From the NCBI RefSeq assembly GCF_001429785.1, contig NZ_LMJF01000001.1:570462-634461 (forward strand): a stretch of 64,000 nt of DNA, read 5' to 3'. Numbering within the stretch: the stretch's first letter is position 1; every line of letters starts with the position of its first letter. The notes beneath the pieces were generated by a model that was given only the letters and a program-made list of their open reading frames with translations, searched no databases and was not told the origin of the DNA. This stretch comes from Lysobacter sp. Root916. Its GTDB lineage: Bacteria; Pseudomonadota; Gammaproteobacteria; Xanthomonadales; Xanthomonadaceae. The position numbers were made by a program, and so were the translations under genes. This document shows positions 49,243-59,456 of the stretch, in pieces.

Positions 49243-50558
49243 GCGGCGAGGGCATCATGCAACGCCTGCAGTGGAATGCGCTGGACGAAAATCAGCGCGA
49301 GTCCGCGCTGCGCCGTCCGGCCCAACAGACCCGGCGCGAAACCGCCGAAGCGGTGACGGCGATCCTGGAACAGGTGCGCCGCGACGGCGATGCCGCGCTG
49401 CGCGCGCTGGGCGCGCGCTACGACGGCGTGGCCCTGGACGCGTTCGCCGTCGGCGCCGAGGAGTTCGACGCCGCGCAACGCGAGGTCGCCGCGCCCTTGC
49501 GCGCCGCGATCGATCAGGCCGCCGCCCGCATCGAAGCCTTCCACGCCGCCGGCATGACCCAGCCTTACACCTTGGACAGCGGCGACGGCGTGCGCTGCGA
49601 GCGCATCCTGCGACCGATCCAGCGCGTCGGCCTGTACGTGCCGGCCGGCTCGGCGCCGTTGCCGTCGACCGCCTTGATGCTGTGCATGCCCGCGCGCCTG
49701 GCCGGCTGTCCGCAGATCGCCCTGTGCACGCCGCCGCGCCGCGACGGCCGCGCCGATCCCGCGGTGCTCTACGCAGCGCGCCGCTGCGGCGTGAGCCGGG
49801 TCTACAAGCTTGGCGGTGCGCAGGCGATCGCGGCCATGGCCTTCGGCACCGCCAGCGTCGGCAAGTGCGACAAGCTGTTCGGGCCGGGCAATGCCTACGT
49901 CACCGAGGCCAAGCGCCAGGTCGCGTTGCTGGAGGGCGGGGCGGCGATCGATCTGCCGGCCGGGCCTTCGGAAGTGCTGGTGATCGCCGATGCCGGCGCC
50001 AATCCGGCGTTCGTCGCCGCCGACCTGCTGTCGCAGGCCGAGCACGGTCCAGATTCGCAGGTGATCCTGCTCAGCGACGACAGCGCGATGCTGGACGCGG
50101 TCGAGATCGAGATCGACGCCCAACTGGCGGCCCTGCCGCGCGCCGAGACCGCGCGCGCCGCGCTGCGCGCCTCGCGTTCGATCCGGGTCGATTCGATCGC
50201 CGACGCGCTCGAGGTCAGCAACCGCTACGCGCCCGAGCACCTGATCCTGGCCCTGCGCGACGCGCGCGCCTGGCTGCCGCGCGTGCTCGCGGCCGGCTCG
50301 GTGTTTCTCGGCGATTGGGCGCCCGAAGCGCTGGGCGACTACTGCAGCGGCACCAACCACGTGCTGCCCACCAGCGGCGCGGCGCGCTACGCCGGCGGCG
50401 TCAACGTGGCCAGTTTCCAGGTCGCGATCACGGTGCAGGAGGTGCAGCCGCGCGGCATCGCCGCGATCGGGCCCTGCGCGGTCGAACTGGCCCGCGCCGA
50501 AGGCCTGGACGCGCACCGCATCGCGGTCGCGCTGCGTTTGCAGCAGGTGGCCGCATGA
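49239..50558 (+). CDS. hisD: Histidinol dehydrogenase
   Basis: A 439-residue zinc enzyme that oxidises histidinol to histidine in two steps. Conserved segments are [35 protein letters not shown], the ligand-bearing [12 protein letters not shown] and SNRYAPEHL, and [20 protein letters not shown]. It is coupled by overlap to hisG upstream and hisC downstream. Confidence 0.97.
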   Translation: MSGEGIMQRLQWNALDENQRESALRRPAQQTRRETAEAVTAILEQVRRDGDAALRALGARYDGVALDAFAVGAEEFDAAQREVAAPLRAAIDQAAARIEAFHAAGMTQPYTLDSGDGVRCERILRPIQRVGLYVPAGSAPLPSTALMLCMPARLAGCPQIALCTPPRRDGRADPAVLYAARRCGVSRVYKLGGAQAIAAMAFGTASVGKCDKLFGPGNAYVTEAKRQVALLEGGAAIDLPAGPSEVLVIADAGANPAFVAADLLSQAEHGPDSQVILLSDDSAMLDAVEIEIDAQLAALPRAETARAALRASRSIRVDSIADALEVSNRYAPEHLILALRDARAWLPRVLAAGSVFLGDWAPEALGDYCSGTNHVLPTSGAARYAGGVNVASFQVAITVQEVQPRGIAAIGPCAVELARAEGLDAHRIAVALRLQQVAA

Positions 50559-51646
50559 GCGCGCCGCTGTCGCTGCTGCGCGAAGACCTGCGCGATTTCG
50601 CCGGCTACAAATCCGCGCGCAGCGAGGCCCTGAGCGGTTCGGTCTGGCTCAACGCCAACGAATCGGCTTGGGCCAACGCCGCCGACGACGCCGGCACGCT
50701 GCGCCGCTATCCCGATCCGCAACCGCCGCGCCTGCGCGCGGCCCTGGCCGCGCTGTATGGCTGCGCGCCCGAGCAACTGCTGGCCGGACGCGGCAGCGAC
50801 GAGGGCATCGACCTGCTGCTGCGCGCGTCCTGCCGTCCCGGTGGCGACGCCATCGTGACCACGCCGCCGACCTTCGGCATGTACGCGGTGTGCGCGCGCC
50901 TGCACGGCACGCGCGTGGTCGAGGTCGGCTTGCGCGACACGCCCGAGGGTTTCGTCTGCGATTTCGAAGCGATCGCGCGCGCGGCCGAGCAGACGGCGGC
51001 CAAACTGGTGTTCCTGTGCTCGCCGGGCAATCCCTCGGGCACGCTGCTGCCGCTGGATGCGATCGCCGCACTCGCGCAACGCCTCAGCGAGCGCGCGCTG
51101 GTGGTGGTGGACGAAGCCTATCTGGAATACGCGCAGGCGCCGTCGGCGATCGGCCTGATCGCCAGCCAGCCCAACGTGGTGGTGCTGCGCACCTTGTCCA
51201 AGGCGCATGCGCTGGCGGCGGCGCGGATCGGCAGCACCATCGCCGACGCGGCCCTGATCGCGGCGCTGCAACGTTGCCAGGCGCCGTACCCGCTGGCGGA
51301 GCCCTGCGTGGCGTTGGCGCTGCGCGCGCTCGACGCCGGCGCGCGCGCGCTCAGCGAGGCCAACGCCGCCGCCTGCGTGCTGGAGCGCGAGCGCCTGTAC
51401 GCCGCGCTGCCGGCGGTGCGCGGCATACGCCAGGTCTATCCCTCGCAGGCGAACTTCCTGCTCGCGCGTTTCGAACGGGCCCAGTCCGCCTTCGATGCGC
51501 TGCTCGCCGCCGGCGTGGTGGTGCGCGATATGCGCGCCGCGCCGCAGCTGGGCGATGCCCTGCGCATCAGCCTGGGCACCGCCGAACAGAACGCGCGCGT
51601 GCTGGAGACGCTCGCGCGCACCGACGCCGGCGAGCGCGCCGCATGA
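50555..51646 (+). CDS. hisC: Histidinol-phosphate aminotransferase
   Basis: A 363-residue class I/II PLP aminotransferase. [11 protein letters not shown] is the usual start block; [11 protein letters not shown] and [11 protein letters not shown] contain the cofactor-interacting residues. The Schiff-base Lys is in [16 protein letters not shown]. It overlaps hisD by 4 bases (ATGA). A nine-codon mini-ORF starts at its stop codon and ends at the hisB start. Confidence 0.96.
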   Translation: MSAPLSLLREDLRDFAGYKSARSEALSGSVWLNANESAWANAADDAGTLRRYPDPQPPRLRAALAALYGCAPEQLLAGRGSDEGIDLLLRASCRPGGDAIVTTPPTFGMYAVCARLHGTRVVEVGLRDTPEGFVCDFEAIARAAEQTAAKLVFLCSPGNPSGTLLPLDAIAALAQRLSERALVVVDEAYLEYAQAPSAIGLIASQPNVVVLRTLSKAHALAAARIGSTIADAALIAALQRCQAPYPLAEPCVALALRALDAGARALSEANAAACVLERERLYAALPAVRGIRQVYPSQANFLLARFERAQSAFDALLAAGVVVRDMRAAPQLGDALRISLGTAEQNARVLETLARTDAGERAA

Positions 51647-51668
51647 ACCCGACCATCGAATCGTCCCT

Positions 51669-52748
51669 ATGAGCCAGACCCCGCTTTTGTTCGTCGACCG
51701 CGACGGCACCCTGATCGCCGAGCCCGAGGATTTCCAGATCGACAGCTACGCCAAGCTGCGTTTCGTCGACGGCGTGATTCCGGCGATGCTGCGCCTGCGC
51801 GATGCCGGCTATCAGTTCGTGATGATCAGCAACCAGGACGGCCTGGGCAGCGAGGCGTTCCCGCGCGAGGACTTCGAGGGCCCGCACGCGCTGATGCTGC
51901 AGGTGTTCGCCAGCCAGGGCATCGTGTTCCGCGACGTCCTGATCGACACCAGCCTGCCGGCCGACAACGCGCCCACGCGCAAGCCGGCGATCGGCCTGGC
52001 CCTGCCGCTGCTGAAGGATCGCGGCATCGACTGGACGCGCACGGCCATGGTCGGCGACCGCGACACCGACATCGCGTTCGCGCGCAACCTCGGCGTCCGC
52101 GGCTTCCAACTGCGCACCGATAGCTTCGGCGGCGAATGGGATTGGGCGGGCATCGCCCACGCGCTGGCCGACGCGCCGCGTACCGCGCGCATCCAGCGCA
52201 ACACCCGCGAGACCCGCATCGAGGTCGGCGTGGACCTGGACCGCGAGGCCGATCCCAGCGTGTCCACCGGCCTGGGCTTCTTCGATCACATGCTGGAGCA
52301 GTTGGGCAAGCACGGCGGCTTCGCGCTCGAGCTCAAGTGCCAGGGCGATCTGCACATCGATGAGCATCACACCATCGAGGACAGCGCGCTGGCGCTGGGG
52401 CAGGCGCTGCGCGCGGCCCTGGGCGACAAGCGCGGCATCGGCCGCTACGGCTTCGTGCTGCCGATGGACGAAAGCCTGGCCACGGCGGCGCTGGATTTCT
52501 CCGGCCGGCCTTACTTCGTGTTCGAGGGCGCGTTCGCGCGCGAGCGCGTGGGCGACATGCCGACCGAACTGGTGCCGCACTTCTTCCGTTCCCTGTGCGA
52601 GACGGCCGGCCTGAACTTGAATCTGAACGTCCAGGGCGAAAACGACCACCACAAAGTGGAGGCATGTTTCAAAGCGGTCGCGCGCGCACTGCGCCAGGCG
52701 ATCCGGCGCGAGGGCCACGGGCTGCCCAGCACCAAGGGCACGCTTTAA
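51669..52748 (+). CDS. hisB: Bifunctional histidinol-phosphatase / imidazoleglycerol-phosphate dehydratase
   Basis: A 359-residue fusion. Residues 1 to about 165 form a HAD-type histidinol-phosphate phosphatase: [26 protein letters not shown] and [17 protein letters not shown]. From about 170 onward is the dehydratase: [39 protein letters not shown] and [18 protein letters not shown] with the Mn-binding His residues. This matches the enterobacterial-type fused HisB. Translation may restart from the nine-codon mini-ORF (51643-51672), whose stop overlaps this start. Confidence 0.97.
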   Translation: MSQTPLLFVDRDGTLIAEPEDFQIDSYAKLRFVDGVIPAMLRLRDAGYQFVMISNQDGLGSEAFPREDFEGPHALMLQVFASQGIVFRDVLIDTSLPADNAPTRKPAIGLALPLLKDRGIDWTRTAMVGDRDTDIAFARNLGVRGFQLRTDSFGGEWDWAGIAHALADAPRTARIQRNTRETRIEVGVDLDREADPSVSTGLGFFDHMLEQLGKHGGFALELKCQGDLHIDEHHTIEDSALALGQALRAALGDKRGIGRYGFVLPMDESLATAALDFSGRPYFVFEGAFARERVGDMPTELVPHFFRSLCETAGLNLNLNVQGENDHHKVEACFKAVARALRQAIRREGHGLPSTKGTL

Positions 52749-52879
52749 GGGCACTCGGCGTCGTTCAGAAATGTGTAGTCAGCGCCGGCGCGGCGGTCGC
52801 AAGTCCGCTTTGCGTCCGGAATCGCGATAGTTGAGCCGATCCCAGCGTGGTCGGCGGTAGCACGAACAAGAGGTTTTTC

Positions 52880-53482
52880 GTGACGGGCGTCGTACTGATC
52901 GACATGGGTGGGGGGAACATCGGCTCGGTGCGTTATGCACTGGAGCGGTTGGGTGCGTACGCAGTACTGAGCGCCGACCCCGCCACGATCCGTACGGCCG
53001 AGCGCGTGATCCTGCCGGGGGTCGGGGCGGCGGCGCCAGCGATGGCGCGGCTGCGTGAGCTCGGTTTGGTCGACACCATCCGGGCGCTGCGTCAGCCGCT
53101 GCTCGGGATCTGTCTGGGCATGCAGCTGCTGTTCGAGTCGTCCGAGGAAGGCGACGTGGAGTGTCTGGGGCTGTTGCCCGGACGCATCGGCAAACTGCAA
53201 CCGCGCCAGGGAGTTCGCGTGCCGCACATGGGATGGAATGCATTGGAACGGCGACGTCCGTCGCCCCTGCTGGACGGCATCGCCGACGGCGACCGCGCTT
53301 ACTTCGTGCACAGCTATGCGGTGCCGGTAGGCCCCGACACGCTGGCCGCGAGCGAACACGGCGTGCCGTTCTCGGCCGTGGTCGGGCGCGGCAACCGCTA
53401 CGGCGCGCAATTCCACCCCGAGCGTTCGGCGGCGGTGGGCGCGCGTCTGCTGCGCAATTTCCTCGACGGGGTGCCGGTATGA
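52880..53482 (+). CDS. hisH: Imidazole glycerol phosphate synthase, glutaminase subunit HisH
   Basis: A 200-residue class I glutamine amidotransferase. The nucleophile Cys is in [17 protein letters not shown], and the His/Glu pair is in [12 protein letters not shown]. The conserved start [20 protein letters not shown] is present. The start is GTG 52880, with AAGAGG at good spacing. It follows hisB after 131 bases, the only real gap in the operon, in which I recognise nothing. Confidence 0.95.
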   Translation: MTGVVLIDMGGGNIGSVRYALERLGAYAVLSADPATIRTAERVILPGVGAAAPAMARLRELGLVDTIRALRQPLLGICLGMQLLFESSEEGDVECLGLLPGRIGKLQPRQGVRVPHMGWNALERRRPSPLLDGIADGDRAYFVHSYAVPVGPDTLAASEHGVPFSAVVGRGNRYGAQFHPERSAAVGARLLRNFLDGVPV

Positions 53483-54228
53483 ACAACTGCACGCTGTACC
53501 CGGCCATCGACGTGCGCGCCGGCCGTGTGGTGCGCCTGCGCCAAGGCGACTACGAACAGGAAACCGCCTACGACGAAGAACCCCTGACCATGGCCAAGCG
53601 CTACGCCGACACCGGCGCGCGCTGGCTGCACCTGGTCGATCTGGACGCCGCCCGCTACGGCGGCTACACCCTGGCGCCGCTGCTGCGCGCGATCACCACC
53701 ACGAGTTGGATGCGCGTGCAGACCGGCGGCGGCGTGCGCAGCGAGGCCGACATCGAGGCCATCCTCGACGCGGGCGCCGACCGCGTCGTGGTCGGTTCGC
53801 TGGCGGTGCGCGAACCCGACCGCGTCGGCGACTGGCTGCAGCGCTACGGCGCCGACCGCATCACCGTCGCCCTGGACGCGCGCCAATCCAGCACCGGCCA
53901 CTGGCGTTTGCCGGTCGCCGGCTGGACCGAGGACAGCGGCGCCCAGCTGGAACCGATGCTGGAGCACTTCGCCAACGTCGGCGTGCGCCATCTGCTGTGC
54001 ACCGACGTGTCCCGCGACGGCACCATGCAGGGTCCGAACCTGGACCTGTATCGGCACGTGCGCTCGATCGCACCGGAGATGCAGGTGCAGGCGTCCGGCG
54101 GCATCCGCGATATCGCCGACATCGTCGCCGCGCACGAAGCCGGCTGCCGTGGCGCGGTGCTGGGCAAGGCCCTGATCGAAGGCCGCTTCGGCCTCGGCGA
54201 AGCCCTGCACAAGGCGCAACGATGCTGA
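53479..54228 (+). CDS. hisA: Phosphoribosyl-formimino-AICAR-phosphate isomerase HisA
   Basis: A 249-residue beta/alpha barrel isomerase. The acid/base Asp residues are in [19 protein letters not shown] and [18 protein letters not shown], with phosphate-binding [13 protein letters not shown] and [11 protein letters not shown]. It overlaps hisH by 4 bases and hisF by 7. Confidence 0.96.
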   Translation: MNNCTLYPAIDVRAGRVVRLRQGDYEQETAYDEEPLTMAKRYADTGARWLHLVDLDAARYGGYTLAPLLRAITTTSWMRVQTGGGVRSEADIEAILDAGADRVVVGSLAVREPDRVGDWLQRYGADRITVALDARQSSTGHWRLPVAGWTEDSGAQLEPMLEHFANVGVRHLLCTDVSRDGTMQGPNLDLYRHVRSIAPEMQVQASGGIRDIADIVAAHEAGCRGAVLGKALIEGRFGLGEALHKAQRC

Positions 54229-54998
54229 GCCGCCGTATCGTCCCCTGTCTGGACGTGCGCGATGGTCGCGTCGTCAAGGGCGTGCGCTTCCGCGATCACG
54301 TCGACATGGGCGATATCGTCGAACTGGCCTTGCGCTATCGCGACGAGGGTGCCGACGAGCTGGTGTTCTACGACATCACCGCCAGCCCGCAGGGCCGCAG
54401 CGTGGACCGCGACTGGGTGGAACGGGTGGCGCGCACCATCGACATCCCGTTCTGCGTGGCCGGCGGCATCCGCAGCGTCGAGGACGCGCGCGCGGTGCTC
54501 AGCGCCGGCGCCGACAAGATTTCGATCAATACGCCCGCACTGGAACGTCCGGCGCTGATCGGCGAGATCGCCGATGCCTTCGGCGTGCAATGCGTGGTGG
54601 TCGGCATCGACAGCCTGCGCGACGAGGACGGGCAATGGCGCGTGCGCCAGTACACCGGCGATCCCGAGCGCACCCGGGCGCTGGCGCGGCGCACCCTGGA
54701 CTGGGTGGTCGAGGCGCAGGAGCGCGGCGCCGGCGAGATCGTGCTCAATTGCATGGGCAGCGACGGCGTGCGGCGCGGCTACGACCTGGAACAGCTGGCG
54801 GCGGTGCGCGCGCGCTGCGAAGTGCCGCTGGTCGCATCCGGCGGCGCCGGCGAGATCGCCCATTTCACCGAGGTATTCCGCGAAGCTGACGCCGATGCCG
54901 CACTCGCGGCCAGCGTGTTCCATTCCGGCGCGATCCGCATCCCCGAGCTCAAGCGCGAACTGCGCACACAAGGCGTCGAGGTACGCGATGTCCATTGA
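54222..54998 (+). CDS. hisF: Imidazole glycerol phosphate synthase, cyclase subunit HisF
   Basis: A 258-residue barrel. [19 protein letters not shown] holds the catalytic Asp11-type residue, followed by [33 protein letters not shown] and [19 protein letters not shown] (with the second Asp). It works with HisH: ammonia passes through the barrel to form IGP and AICAR. It overlaps hisA and hisIE. Confidence 0.97.
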   Translation: MLSRRIVPCLDVRDGRVVKGVRFRDHVDMGDIVELALRYRDEGADELVFYDITASPQGRSVDRDWVERVARTIDIPFCVAGGIRSVEDARAVLSAGADKISINTPALERPALIGEIADAFGVQCVVVGIDSLRDEDGQWRVRQYTGDPERTRALARRTLDWVVEAQERGAGEIVLNCMGSDGVRRGYDLEQLAAVRARCEVPLVASGGAGEIAHFTEVFREADADAALAASVFHSGAIRIPELKRELRTQGVEVRDVH

Positions 54999-55653
54999 AT
55001 CCAGCGGCGCGGCCGCGCGCCCGTGGGCGGATTTTTCCGTCGAAGCGCTGTCCTGGGACAAGCAGGACGGCTTGCTGCCGGCGATCGTGCAGGACGCCGC
55101 GACCCTGCGCGTGCTGATGCTGGGCTACATGAATCGTGCAGCCCTGGCCCAGACCCTGGCCAGCGGCCACGTCACCTTCTACAGCCGCAGCCGGCAACGG
55201 CTGTGGACCAAGGGCGAGACCTCGGGCAACGTGCTGCACTTGCTGGCGATCGAAACCGATTGCGATGGCGACACCTTGCTGGTGCAGGCCCGCCCGCAGG
55301 GGCCGACTTGCCACCTCGGCCGCGACAGCTGCTTCGAGCACGCGCCCGACGATTTCCTGGCCGAGCTAGACCGCCTGGTCGCGCGCCGCGAACGCGAGCG
55401 CCCGGCCGGCAGCTATACCACGCGCCTGTTCGAACAGGGCCGCCGCAGCATCGCCCAGAAGGTGGGCGAGGAGGGCGTGGAGACCGCCCTGGCCGGCGTG
55501 GTCGAGGACGATGCGGCGTTGTGCGGCGAGGCCGCGGATCTGCTCTACCACCTGCTGGTCTTGCTGCGCGCGCGCGGCCTGTCGCTGGACGACGCGGTGG
55601 CGGTGCTGAAGTCGCGCCACGGCCAGCCGCATCGGGGTTCCGAGCCGGCCTAA
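54988..55653 (+). CDS. hisI: Bifunctional phosphoribosyl-AMP cyclohydrolase / phosphoribosyl-ATP pyrophosphatase
   Basis: A 221-residue HisIE fusion. The HisI half has [35 protein letters not shown] and the metal-binding [10 protein letters not shown]...CHLGRDSCF. The HisE half (about residues 120-221) has the MazG-like [32 protein letters not shown] and [12 protein letters not shown]. It catalyses steps 2 and 3 of the pathway. It starts inside hisF (11-base overlap) and is last in the his operon. Confidence 0.97.
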   Translation: MSIESSGAAARPWADFSVEALSWDKQDGLLPAIVQDAATLRVLMLGYMNRAALAQTLASGHVTFYSRSRQRLWTKGETSGNVLHLLAIETDCDGDTLLVQARPQGPTCHLGRDSCFEHAPDDFLAELDRLVARRERERPAGSYTTRLFEQGRRSIAQKVGEEGVETALAGVVEDDAALCGEAADLLYHLLVLLRARGLSLDDAVAVLKSRHGQPHRGSEPA

Positions 55654-55685
55654 GCAGGTTTTCGCGTCCCTGGGTTCCTGCTGTC

Positions 55686-55816
55686 TGTGGGAGCGGCGTA
55701 AGCCGCGATTCGACCTTCGGCATGCGACGAGAGCCGCGACCTACCGAGAGAACGCCGGCCTGGAGCCGCGTCGGTTGACGTGTTGTCGCGCATCGCGGCT
55801 CACGCCGCTCCCACAG
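55686..55816. repeat. REP-type inverted pair (TGTGGGAGCGGCGTAAGCCGCGA family)
   Basis: One unit (55686-55712) reads TGTGGGAGCGGCGTAAGCCG then CGATTCG. Its inverse (55791-55816) reads CATCGCGGCTCACGCCGCTC then CCACAG. The pair sits directly after the his operon. Further copies are at about 58948, 59065, 59151 and 59355. Confidence 0.85.
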
Positions 55817-55899
55817 GAAGCGACAGCGCGCACTCGTGCGCTCCGGCACATGGATCGGTAACTCAGCGCCGCATAATGGGGCCCCGTCCGGAGCCCGCC

Positions 55900-57522
55900 A
55901 TGCGCCCATCCGTCACCGCCTGTGTCCTCGCGCTGGCCCTGATCGCCCCGGCCCGCGCGCTGGCGCTGCCGCCGCCGTGCAACAGCGGCATCGTCTACGA
56001 AGACCGCAACGGCAATGGCAGCCGCGACGAGGGCGAGCCGGGTCTGCCGAATATTCGCGTGTCCGATGGCGTCGAGCTGGTCGTCAGCGACGCCCACGGC
56101 CACTATCACCTGCCCGCGATCGACGGCCGCAGCAGTTTCGTGATCAAGCCGCCGGGCTACCGCGTCGGCCGTCGCGACAATGGCTTGCCCGACTTCAGCT
56201 TCAACGTGCAGCGCGAGCCGGGCCCCAAGCTCAAGTACGGCGGCATCCCCGCGGCCTTCCCGAGCTGCCGCGACTACGCCCTGATCCGCGAGACCACGCC
56301 CGCGAACGCGCCGCTGGACGTGCTGGTGTTCGCCGATCCCCAGCCCAAGACCGCCACCGATGTCGACTACTACCGCCGCGACATCGTCGAACCGCTGCTG
56401 GCGCAGCGCAAAGGCGCCGACGCGATCGCCGACCTCGGCCTGAGCCTGGGCGACATCGTCAACGACGACCTCTCGCTGTATCCGGCGCTGAACCGCGCCA
56501 CCGCCGAACTCGGCGTGCCCTGGCTGCACGCGCCCGGCAATCACGATCTCGATTTCGACGCCGGCCGCGACGAAGACTCGCTGCTCAGCTACCGCCACGT
56601 GTTCGGCCCCGACACTTACGCCTGGGAAGAGCAGGCGGCCTCGTTCGTGATGCTGGACGACGTGGTCTACCAGCCCGGCCAGAAGCCGGACTACATCGGC
56701 GGCCTGCGTGAGGATCAGTTCGCCTTCCTCGAGCGCTACCTGGCCGGCGCGCGCAAGGACCGCCTGCTGGTGATCGGCGTGCATATCCCGTTCTTCGACG
56801 CCGCGCCCGGCCGCGAGACCTTCCGCCGCGGCGACCGCGAGCGCCTGTTCGCGCTGCTGCGCGACTTCCCGCGCGTGCTGCTGCTCAGCGGCCACGGCCA
56901 CATCCAGCGCCACGTCTACCACGACGCCCAGGACGGCTGGCACGGCGCCGCGCCCCTGCACGAATACAACGTCGGCGCCGCCTGCGGCGCGTTCTGGTCC
57001 GGCATCAAGGATGCCCAGGGCATTCCCGCCGCGACCATGGCCGACGGCACCCCGAACGGCTACGCGCGTCTGGGCGTGAGCGCGGACGGCGCCTACCGCC
57101 TGAGCTGGCATCCCGCGCGCCTGCAGGCCGCGGCCGCGTCGACCCAGGGGATGTCGCTGCATGCGCCGCGCACGCTGCGCCGCGGCGCGTATCCGGCCTT
57201 CGGCGTGTACGCCAACGTCTACATGGGCCAGGACGACAGCCAGGTCGAGTTCCGCATCGACGACGGCGCCTGGGCGCCGATGCGGCGGATTCCGAAGCAG
57301 GACCCGGCGCTGCTGGCCGAGAACGCGCGCGACGACGAGGCCGCGAGTCTGCGTGGCTACGATCGTTCGCCCGAGGCCGAGCCGTCCGCGCACCTGTGGC
57401 GCGGCAGCTTGCCGACCGACCTGGCGGTGGGCGAGCACCGCATCGAGGTGCGCGTGCTCGATCCCTGGCAGGGCGAGCAGCGCGCGCAGACCGTTTACCG
57501 CCTGCAGGATGCGAAGGAATAG
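55900..57522 (+). CDS. Secreted calcineurin-like metallophosphoesterase
   Basis: The 540-residue product begins MRPSVTACVLALALIAPARA, a signal peptide. An SdrD-B-like beta domain follows (SGIVYEDRNGNGSRDEGEPG). The central phosphoesterase domain has metal motifs VLVFADPQPK, LGLSLGDIVNDD, HAPGNHDLDFD and LLSGHGHIQRHV. A C-terminal beta domain ends the protein. This is the three-part MetallophosN/Metallophos/MetallophosC layout, and the substrate is unknown. The ATG at 55900 has GGAG upstream, and GCATAATGG lies near 55871. Confidence 0.9.
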   Translation: MRPSVTACVLALALIAPARALALPPPCNSGIVYEDRNGNGSRDEGEPGLPNIRVSDGVELVVSDAHGHYHLPAIDGRSSFVIKPPGYRVGRRDNGLPDFSFNVQREPGPKLKYGGIPAAFPSCRDYALIRETTPANAPLDVLVFADPQPKTATDVDYYRRDIVEPLLAQRKGADAIADLGLSLGDIVNDDLSLYPALNRATAELGVPWLHAPGNHDLDFDAGRDEDSLLSYRHVFGPDTYAWEEQAASFVMLDDVVYQPGQKPDYIGGLREDQFAFLERYLAGARKDRLLVIGVHIPFFDAAPGRETFRRGDRERLFALLRDFPRVLLLSGHGHIQRHVYHDAQDGWHGAAPLHEYNVGAACGAFWSGIKDAQGIPAATMADGTPNGYARLGVSADGAYRLSWHPARLQAAAASTQGMSLHAPRTLRRGAYPAFGVYANVYMGQDDSQVEFRIDDGAWAPMRRIPKQDPALLAENARDDEAASLRGYDRSPEAEPSAHLWRGSLPTDLAVGEHRIEVRVLDPWQGEQRAQTVYRLQDAKE

Positions 57523-57526
57523 CCGC

Positions 57527-58111
57527 ATGCCCGTCGAACTGCCGACCGATCTGCCGATCGAACTGTTCCCCGACGCCGCGGCCTGGGAGCGCTGGCTGGA
57601 AGCGCACACCGACGCGCCGGGGCTGTGGCTGAAGATCGCCAAGAAGAACCAGGGCGTGGTCTCGGTCTCGTATCCGGAAGCGCTGGACGTGGCGCTGTGC
57701 CACGGTTGGATCGACGGCCTCAAGCGCAGCTGCGACGAACGCTACTTCCTGCAGCGCTTCACCCCGCGGCGGCCGCGCAGCATCTGGTCCAAGATCAACA
57801 TCGGCAAGATCGAAGCCTTGATCGCGGCCGGGCGCATGCGTGCGGGCGGGCTGCGCGAAGTCGAGGCGGCCCAGGCCGACGGGCGCTGGCAGGGCGCCTA
57901 CGCGTCGGCGCGTACCATCGAGGTGCCCGAGGATCTGGCCGCGGCGCTGAAGAAGAAGGCCAAGGCGCAACGGTTCTTCGAGCAGCTCGACCGCACTAAC
58001 CGCTATGCGGTGCTGTGGCGGGTCGCGACGGCGAAGAAGCCGGAGACGCGCGCGGCCCGGATCGAGAAACTGGTGGCGATGCTGGAGCGCGGCGAAAAGA
58101 TCCACGGCTGA
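57527..58111 (+). CDS. YdeI/OmpD-associated family protein
   Basis: A 194-residue cytoplasmic protein. The family core is LWLKIAKKNQGVVSVSYPEA followed by LDVALCHGWIDGLKRSCDER, FTPRRPRSIWSKINI and, near the end, AKAQRFFEQLDRTNRYAVLW. YdeI-like proteins have been linked to envelope stress or peptide resistance, but biochemistry is unclear. It starts 4 bases after the phosphoesterase stop. Confidence 0.88.
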   Translation: MPVELPTDLPIELFPDAAAWERWLEAHTDAPGLWLKIAKKNQGVVSVSYPEALDVALCHGWIDGLKRSCDERYFLQRFTPRRPRSIWSKINIGKIEALIAAGRMRAGGLREVEAAQADGRWQGAYASARTIEVPEDLAAALKKKAKAQRFFEQLDRTNRYAVLWRVATAKKPETRAARIEKLVAMLERGEKIHG

Positions 58112-58256
58112 GCGGCCGGCCTGAACGCACGCCATCGGCGCGCGCGAATTTACGCGGTGGTTACGCCCGTGCCGCCGCCGCGACATGGAGGCTTTACGCC
58201 GCGCGCGCCTACAGTGCTCGCAAGCGCGCCGCCCCGAGCGCGCAGCGAGCGACAAC

Positions 58257-58703
58257 GTGTCCATCGTGATCTTGCGCGGTCCCGACTCCCCTCATGCCGG
58301 CGCTAATGCGCGCGTGCCCGACGCGGTACGCGCGCGCCTGGCCGAGTCCGCGGCCGACGCCGGCAAGACCATCGCCCTGCGCAGCTGCCGCAGCGAGGCC
58401 GAACTGGTCGAAGGTTTGTGCGGCCTGCGTTCCGACGGCGTCGAACTGCTGCTGTTCGACCCCGGCGCCTGCGCGCCGGCCAGCGAGCGCTTGCGCCGCG
58501 CGTTGGAAGCCTTGGAAATGCCCTACATCGAGGTCCACGACGACGATATGGCCAAGCCCGAGCCTTCGCTGGCCTCCTGCGGCGGCGCCTGCCTGGCGCG
58601 CGTGCACGGCTACTCCGCGCAGAGCTACACCCTGGCGCTGGCCATCGCGCTGGAACACCTGGGCTGCGCCGAATGCGGCCATGGCGTGCACGTGGGTACC
58701 TGA
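58257..58703 (+). CDS. Degenerate type II dehydroquinase (AroQ)-like protein
   Basis: A 148-residue product of normal AroQ length. It shares the fold pattern: ILRGPDSP at the start (NGPN in AroQ), RSCRSEAELVEGL, LLLFDPGACAPASERLRRAL (NPGA in AroQ), MPYIEVHDDDMAKPEPSL and HGYSAQSYTLALAIALEHL. The lid Tyr/Arg loop is replaced by HAGANARV, NPGA has become DPGA, and the RHHS segment is missing, so dehydroquinase activity is unlikely. The start is GTG 58257; an ATG at 58185 would add 24 residues. Confidence 0.7.
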   Translation: MSIVILRGPDSPHAGANARVPDAVRARLAESAADAGKTIALRSCRSEAELVEGLCGLRSDGVELLLFDPGACAPASERLRRALEALEMPYIEVHDDDMAKPEPSLASCGGACLARVHGYSAQSYTLALAIALEHLGCAECGHGVHVGT

Positions 58704-58724
58704 GCCGGGCGGGTCGGTATCGCC

Positions 58725-58928
58725 ATGAGCGCGCATTACTACTACTTCGCCGATTACGAAATCCTGGTCGGCGGACGTTTCATCGTCTGGGGCCAGTGCA
58801 CCCTGGACTACGCGCCGACGACGCCGTTCGATCCCGCCGAAGTGCTGCAGCGCATCCGTCGCCAGGCGGCGGACGCGCACGGCGTGGAGAGCGCGGAAGT
58901 GCGCGTGCGCAACGTAAGCCGCCTATAG
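58725..58928 (+). CDS. Small hypothetical protein
   Basis: The 67-residue product begins MSAHYYYFADYEILVGGRFI. It is aromatic at the N-terminus with a predicted beta-rich first half and a helix (AEVLQRIRRQAADAHG). It starts 21 bases after the AroQ-like gene in the same direction, so the two may be co-expressed. No family was recognised. Confidence 0.6.
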   Translation: MSAHYYYFADYEILVGGRFIVWGQCTLDYAPTTPFDPAEVLQRIRRQAADAHGVESAEVRVRNVSRL

Positions 58929-58947
58929 CGCGACGATCCGCCTTGAG

Positions 58948-59385
58948 GGTAGGAGCGGCGTAAGCCGCGACCGCGAGTTCGCGATCGCCGTCGACATCGC
59001 GCTTGCCCGCGTGCGCTCCAGCCCTCGCGCTCGGAGGCGGCGTTCGTCGCGTTTGCGGTGGCGCGGTCGCGGCTTACGCCGCTCCTACCCGGGGTGGCGA
59101 GGGTGGGGCGATAGGCGGTGGGACGGTCGGATTGCTGGCGTTGTTGGAGAAATCGCGGCTTACGCCGCTCCCACAGGGACCGGCAGGTCGGCGTTCGCGG
59201 TCTTCATCGCCTACGCGGTGTCATTGCCTATGGCATGCACCATGCGCCCTTGGAGGCGGAGGGGGCTCTCGCAAAGATGTCCTTCGCTGGCTCGCGATCC
59301 CTACTTGGGCGGGGCCGGTCGGACATGGGCCGTAATCTGTCGCGCGCCGGCTTTCTGTGGGAGCGGCGTAAGCCGCGATTCGCGA
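58948..59385. repeat. Cluster of four REP-type units
   Basis: Four copies of the TGTGGGAGCGGCGTAAGCCG unit: forward at 58948-58976, inverse at 59065-59090, inverse at 59151-59176, and forward at 59355-59384. They fill the 528-base gap between the small protein gene and mtnC. Nothing else was recognised here. Confidence 0.85.
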
Positions 59386-59456
59386 CCTGCAAAGCGCGCG
59401 ATGGCCCCACGCGCGCTATTCAACAGCGCCGATCCGGTGGCGCCAAATCGCGCCGC

